A stretch of DNA of 64,000 nucleotides from GCA-002282575 sp964519885 (GTDB taxonomy: Bacteria > Pseudomonadota > Gammaproteobacteria > Thiomicrospirales > Thiomicrospiraceae). The position numbers and the translations under genes are program-made. Within the stretch, counting starts at the first letter, position 1. Each line of letters opens with the position of its first letter. The stretch lies in the NCBI GenBank assembly GCA_964519885.1, contig CAZFLX010000005.1, positions 29,383 through 93,382 on the forward strand. The letters are read 5' to 3'. Shown here in pieces: positions 62,738-64,000 of this stretch. The notes below the pieces were generated by a model. The model was given only the letters and a program-made list of their open reading frames with translations. It searched no databases and had not been told where the DNA came from.

Positions 62738-63829
62738 ATGGAAATGACCACAATTTATTTTGCTAGCGTTCTGATTCTGGCAACCATCTTCGGGTTTGCC
62801 GCGCAACGCAGTCAGCTATGCCCTGTTGGGGGATTAAGAGAAGGACTGAACGGACAGGGATGGCATCGTATTTCAACCTACTTTATCGTGATTGGAGTCG
62901 CATTATTAGCTACCAGTTTGATTGAGTTTATGGAATGGGTACAGCTCGATGACACAAAACCACCTTATCGTAGTAGTCAGCTTGCGTGGGGACGTTATGT
63001 CATTGGTGGCTTTGTTTTTGGTTTTGGCATGGTATTAGCCTCAGGTTGTGGCATGAGAAACCTAGTGCGCTTAGGGCAAGGCAGTGCTAAGGCGTTAATA
63101 ATATTAATCGTCATGTCGATTACCGCTTACATCATGACTCGAACTTCTGTATATGCTGAGTATTTTATGCCTTGGTTAACGCCTATGACGCTCGATTTAT
63201 CTTCTATTGGTAATCAAAAGTTAAGTGACGTGTTATTTGCAACTGATTCTAATTTGGTTCAGCTGATAACAAGCCTAACTATTGCTACAATCATCATTTT
63301 TGTCAGTTTGCGCAGCATTAAAGTTAAGCAGCCAATTTACTGGGCGAGCGCACTTATGATCGGCTTGGTTGTTTCAGCTGGCTATTTACTAACAGGCGGC
63401 AGTTTTGGTGCGTCATTGATCGAGCAATCTGAGTTTATGGACGCACCGCTGGCTGGACTGGGTAGTCAATCCTTTACTTTTGCAGCTCCCATGGGGGATT
63501 TGGTTTACTGGATGATGGAAGGTGGTGAAAAGCATTTAGTAACCTTTGGTGTACTTGCCATTTTTGGTATGATCATCGGCTCATTAATTGCAGCACTTAT
63601 TTTCAAACAGTTTAGCTTTGCATGGTTTGCTTCATTGAAAGACGCTACTTTAAGTCTAATTGGTGCAATTATGGTAGGCATAGGTGCCGTGACCGCAATG
63701 GGTTGCTCTATCGGTCATGGTGTAACCGGAATTGCAACCTTAGCAGCAGGTTCCTTTATAGCGCTTTTTGCTATCGGATTAGGTGCTTGGACAGGACTAT
63801 GGGTAGAAAGAAAATGGATCAACTCATAA
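62738..63829 (+). CDS. YeeE/YedE family thiosulfate transporter-like protein
   Basis: A 363-residue inner-membrane protein of the YeeE/YedE (TsuA) family, which takes up thiosulfate in characterised members. Three cysteine loops that relay the substrate are present: Cys28 in SQLCPVGG, Cys104 in ASGCGMRN and Cys323 in MGCSIGHG. About nine to ten TM helices are visible. AAGGAGG lies upstream of the ATG. It completes the sulfur unit and is followed by a probable gene start at the window edge. Confidence 0.9.
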   Translation: MEMTTIYFASVLILATIFGFAAQRSQLCPVGGLREGLNGQGWHRISTYFIVIGVALLATSLIEFMEWVQLDDTKPPYRSSQLAWGRYVIGGFVFGFGMVLASGCGMRNLVRLGQGSAKALIILIVMSITAYIMTRTSVYAEYFMPWLTPMTLDLSSIGNQKLSDVLFATDSNLVQLITSLTIATIIIFVSLRSIKVKQPIYWASALMIGLVVSAGYLLTGGSFGASLIEQSEFMDAPLAGLGSQSFTFAAPMGDLVYWMMEGGEKHLVTFGVLAIFGMIIGSLIAALIFKQFSFAWFASLKDATLSLIGAIMVGIGAVTAMGCSIGHGVTGIATLAAGSFIALFAIGLGAWTGLWVERKWINS

Positions 63830-63991
63830 AACGACTAACCCTAATCAGCAGTCGAAACTGGAAAGAACCACAACTAATTAACTTTTTGAATCACTTGTAA
63901 GACTACTCAGCATCTTCTGCTTAATTTAACTGACTAACATTGCACATTGCTTAAATGAATGCTAACATATACAAAATGCATATACATACTT

Positions 63992-63997
63992 AAGGAG
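63992..63997 (+). promoter_or_regulatory. Ribosome-binding site for a gene beyond the window
   Basis: AAGGAG three bases before the window end, so a start codon is expected within the next few bases. The 171-bp stretch before it contains no gene, apart from a 28-codon frame overlapping the YeeE end. CATATACA occurs twice, 13 bp apart (63966 and 63979). Confidence 0.5.
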
Positions 63998-64000
63998 CGT

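Noticed and set aside
63622..63900. A frame overlapping the YeeE end and running 71 bp past it
   Set aside because: Most of it is the YeeE gene read in another frame. Only a 28-codon piece from 63814 is outside suspicion, with no ribosome-binding site and no recognisable features.
1..64000. CRISPR arrays, tRNA or rRNA genes, insertion sequences, prophage
   Set aside because: I found no regularly spaced repeats, tRNA-like cloverleaf, rRNA sequence, transposase or integrase. Gene order and base use look uniform throughout.

Overview
The window is chromosomal DNA of a Gram-negative gammaproteobacterium, densely packed and almost entirely coding. The evidence is the outer-membrane and LPS gene set (mlaFEDCB, kdsC, lptCAB, lnt), the adaptor pair sspA/sspB, clpS/clpA, and two gene orders common in this class: grpE-dnaK-dnaJ ... 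dapB-carA-carB-greA and mla-bolA-murA-hisGDC. A cytochrome bc1 complex, monomeric NADP isocitrate dehydrogenase, acetate scavenging and a sulfur-handling cluster at the right end point to an aerobic, possibly sulfur-oxidising, free-living organism. I cannot name a genus. I saw no rRNA, tRNA, insertion sequence, prophage or CRISPR array.

Layout. 1-5.7 kb (+): 3' part of icd, a CbpA-like J protein, clpS, clpA and an SDR. 5.7-13.5 kb (-): lnt, corC, ybeY, phoH, miaB, radA, sspB, sspA. 13.6-26.7 kb (-): a long run read right to left, from an unknown gene through mlaFEDCB, a YadGH-type ABC exporter, bolA, murA, hisG, hisD, hisC and nif3, then petABC. 26.9-30.2 kb (+): kdsC, lptC, lptA, lptB, hpf and a small unknown gene. 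30.2-42.4 kb (-): a DUF455 protein, glycerate kinase, greA, carB, carA, dapB, a lipoprotein, dnaJ, dnaK and grpE. 42.6-49.7 kb (+): M61 peptidase, RoxA-like ribosomal oxygenase, acs, DUF485 protein and actP. 49.8-57.1 kb (-): Na/Pi cotransporter, then a Bat operon (MoxR, DUF58, two VWA proteins, BatD-like). 57.2-64 kb: MBL hydrolase, Crp/Fnr regulator, TetR regulator, two membrane proteins, a persulfide-dioxygenase-like MBL protein, an MFS transporter and a YeeE/YedE thiosulfate-type transporter.

How the genes work together. The chaperone blocks form a protein-quality-control set, and grpE and dnaK carry sigma-32-like promoters. kdsC-lptCAB and mlaFEDCB build and maintain the outer membrane. 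acs and actP import and activate acetate. The right-end genes look like an import and oxidation module for thiosulfate or sulfane sulfur, with local Crp/Fnr and TetR regulators and several palindromic operators.

The points most worth a second look are: a carAB leader with a Shine-Dalgarno, a ten-codon ORF and a terminator arranged like an attenuator; a perfect 24-bp inverted repeat over the -35 of the Bat operon promoter; a TetR gene whose conserved N-terminus has no normal start codon; a Crp/Fnr gene with an Fnr-like box inside its own promoter; and two MBL proteins with non-canonical metal-site residues. All of this was read by eye. Family assignments rest on remembered motifs, not on searches.
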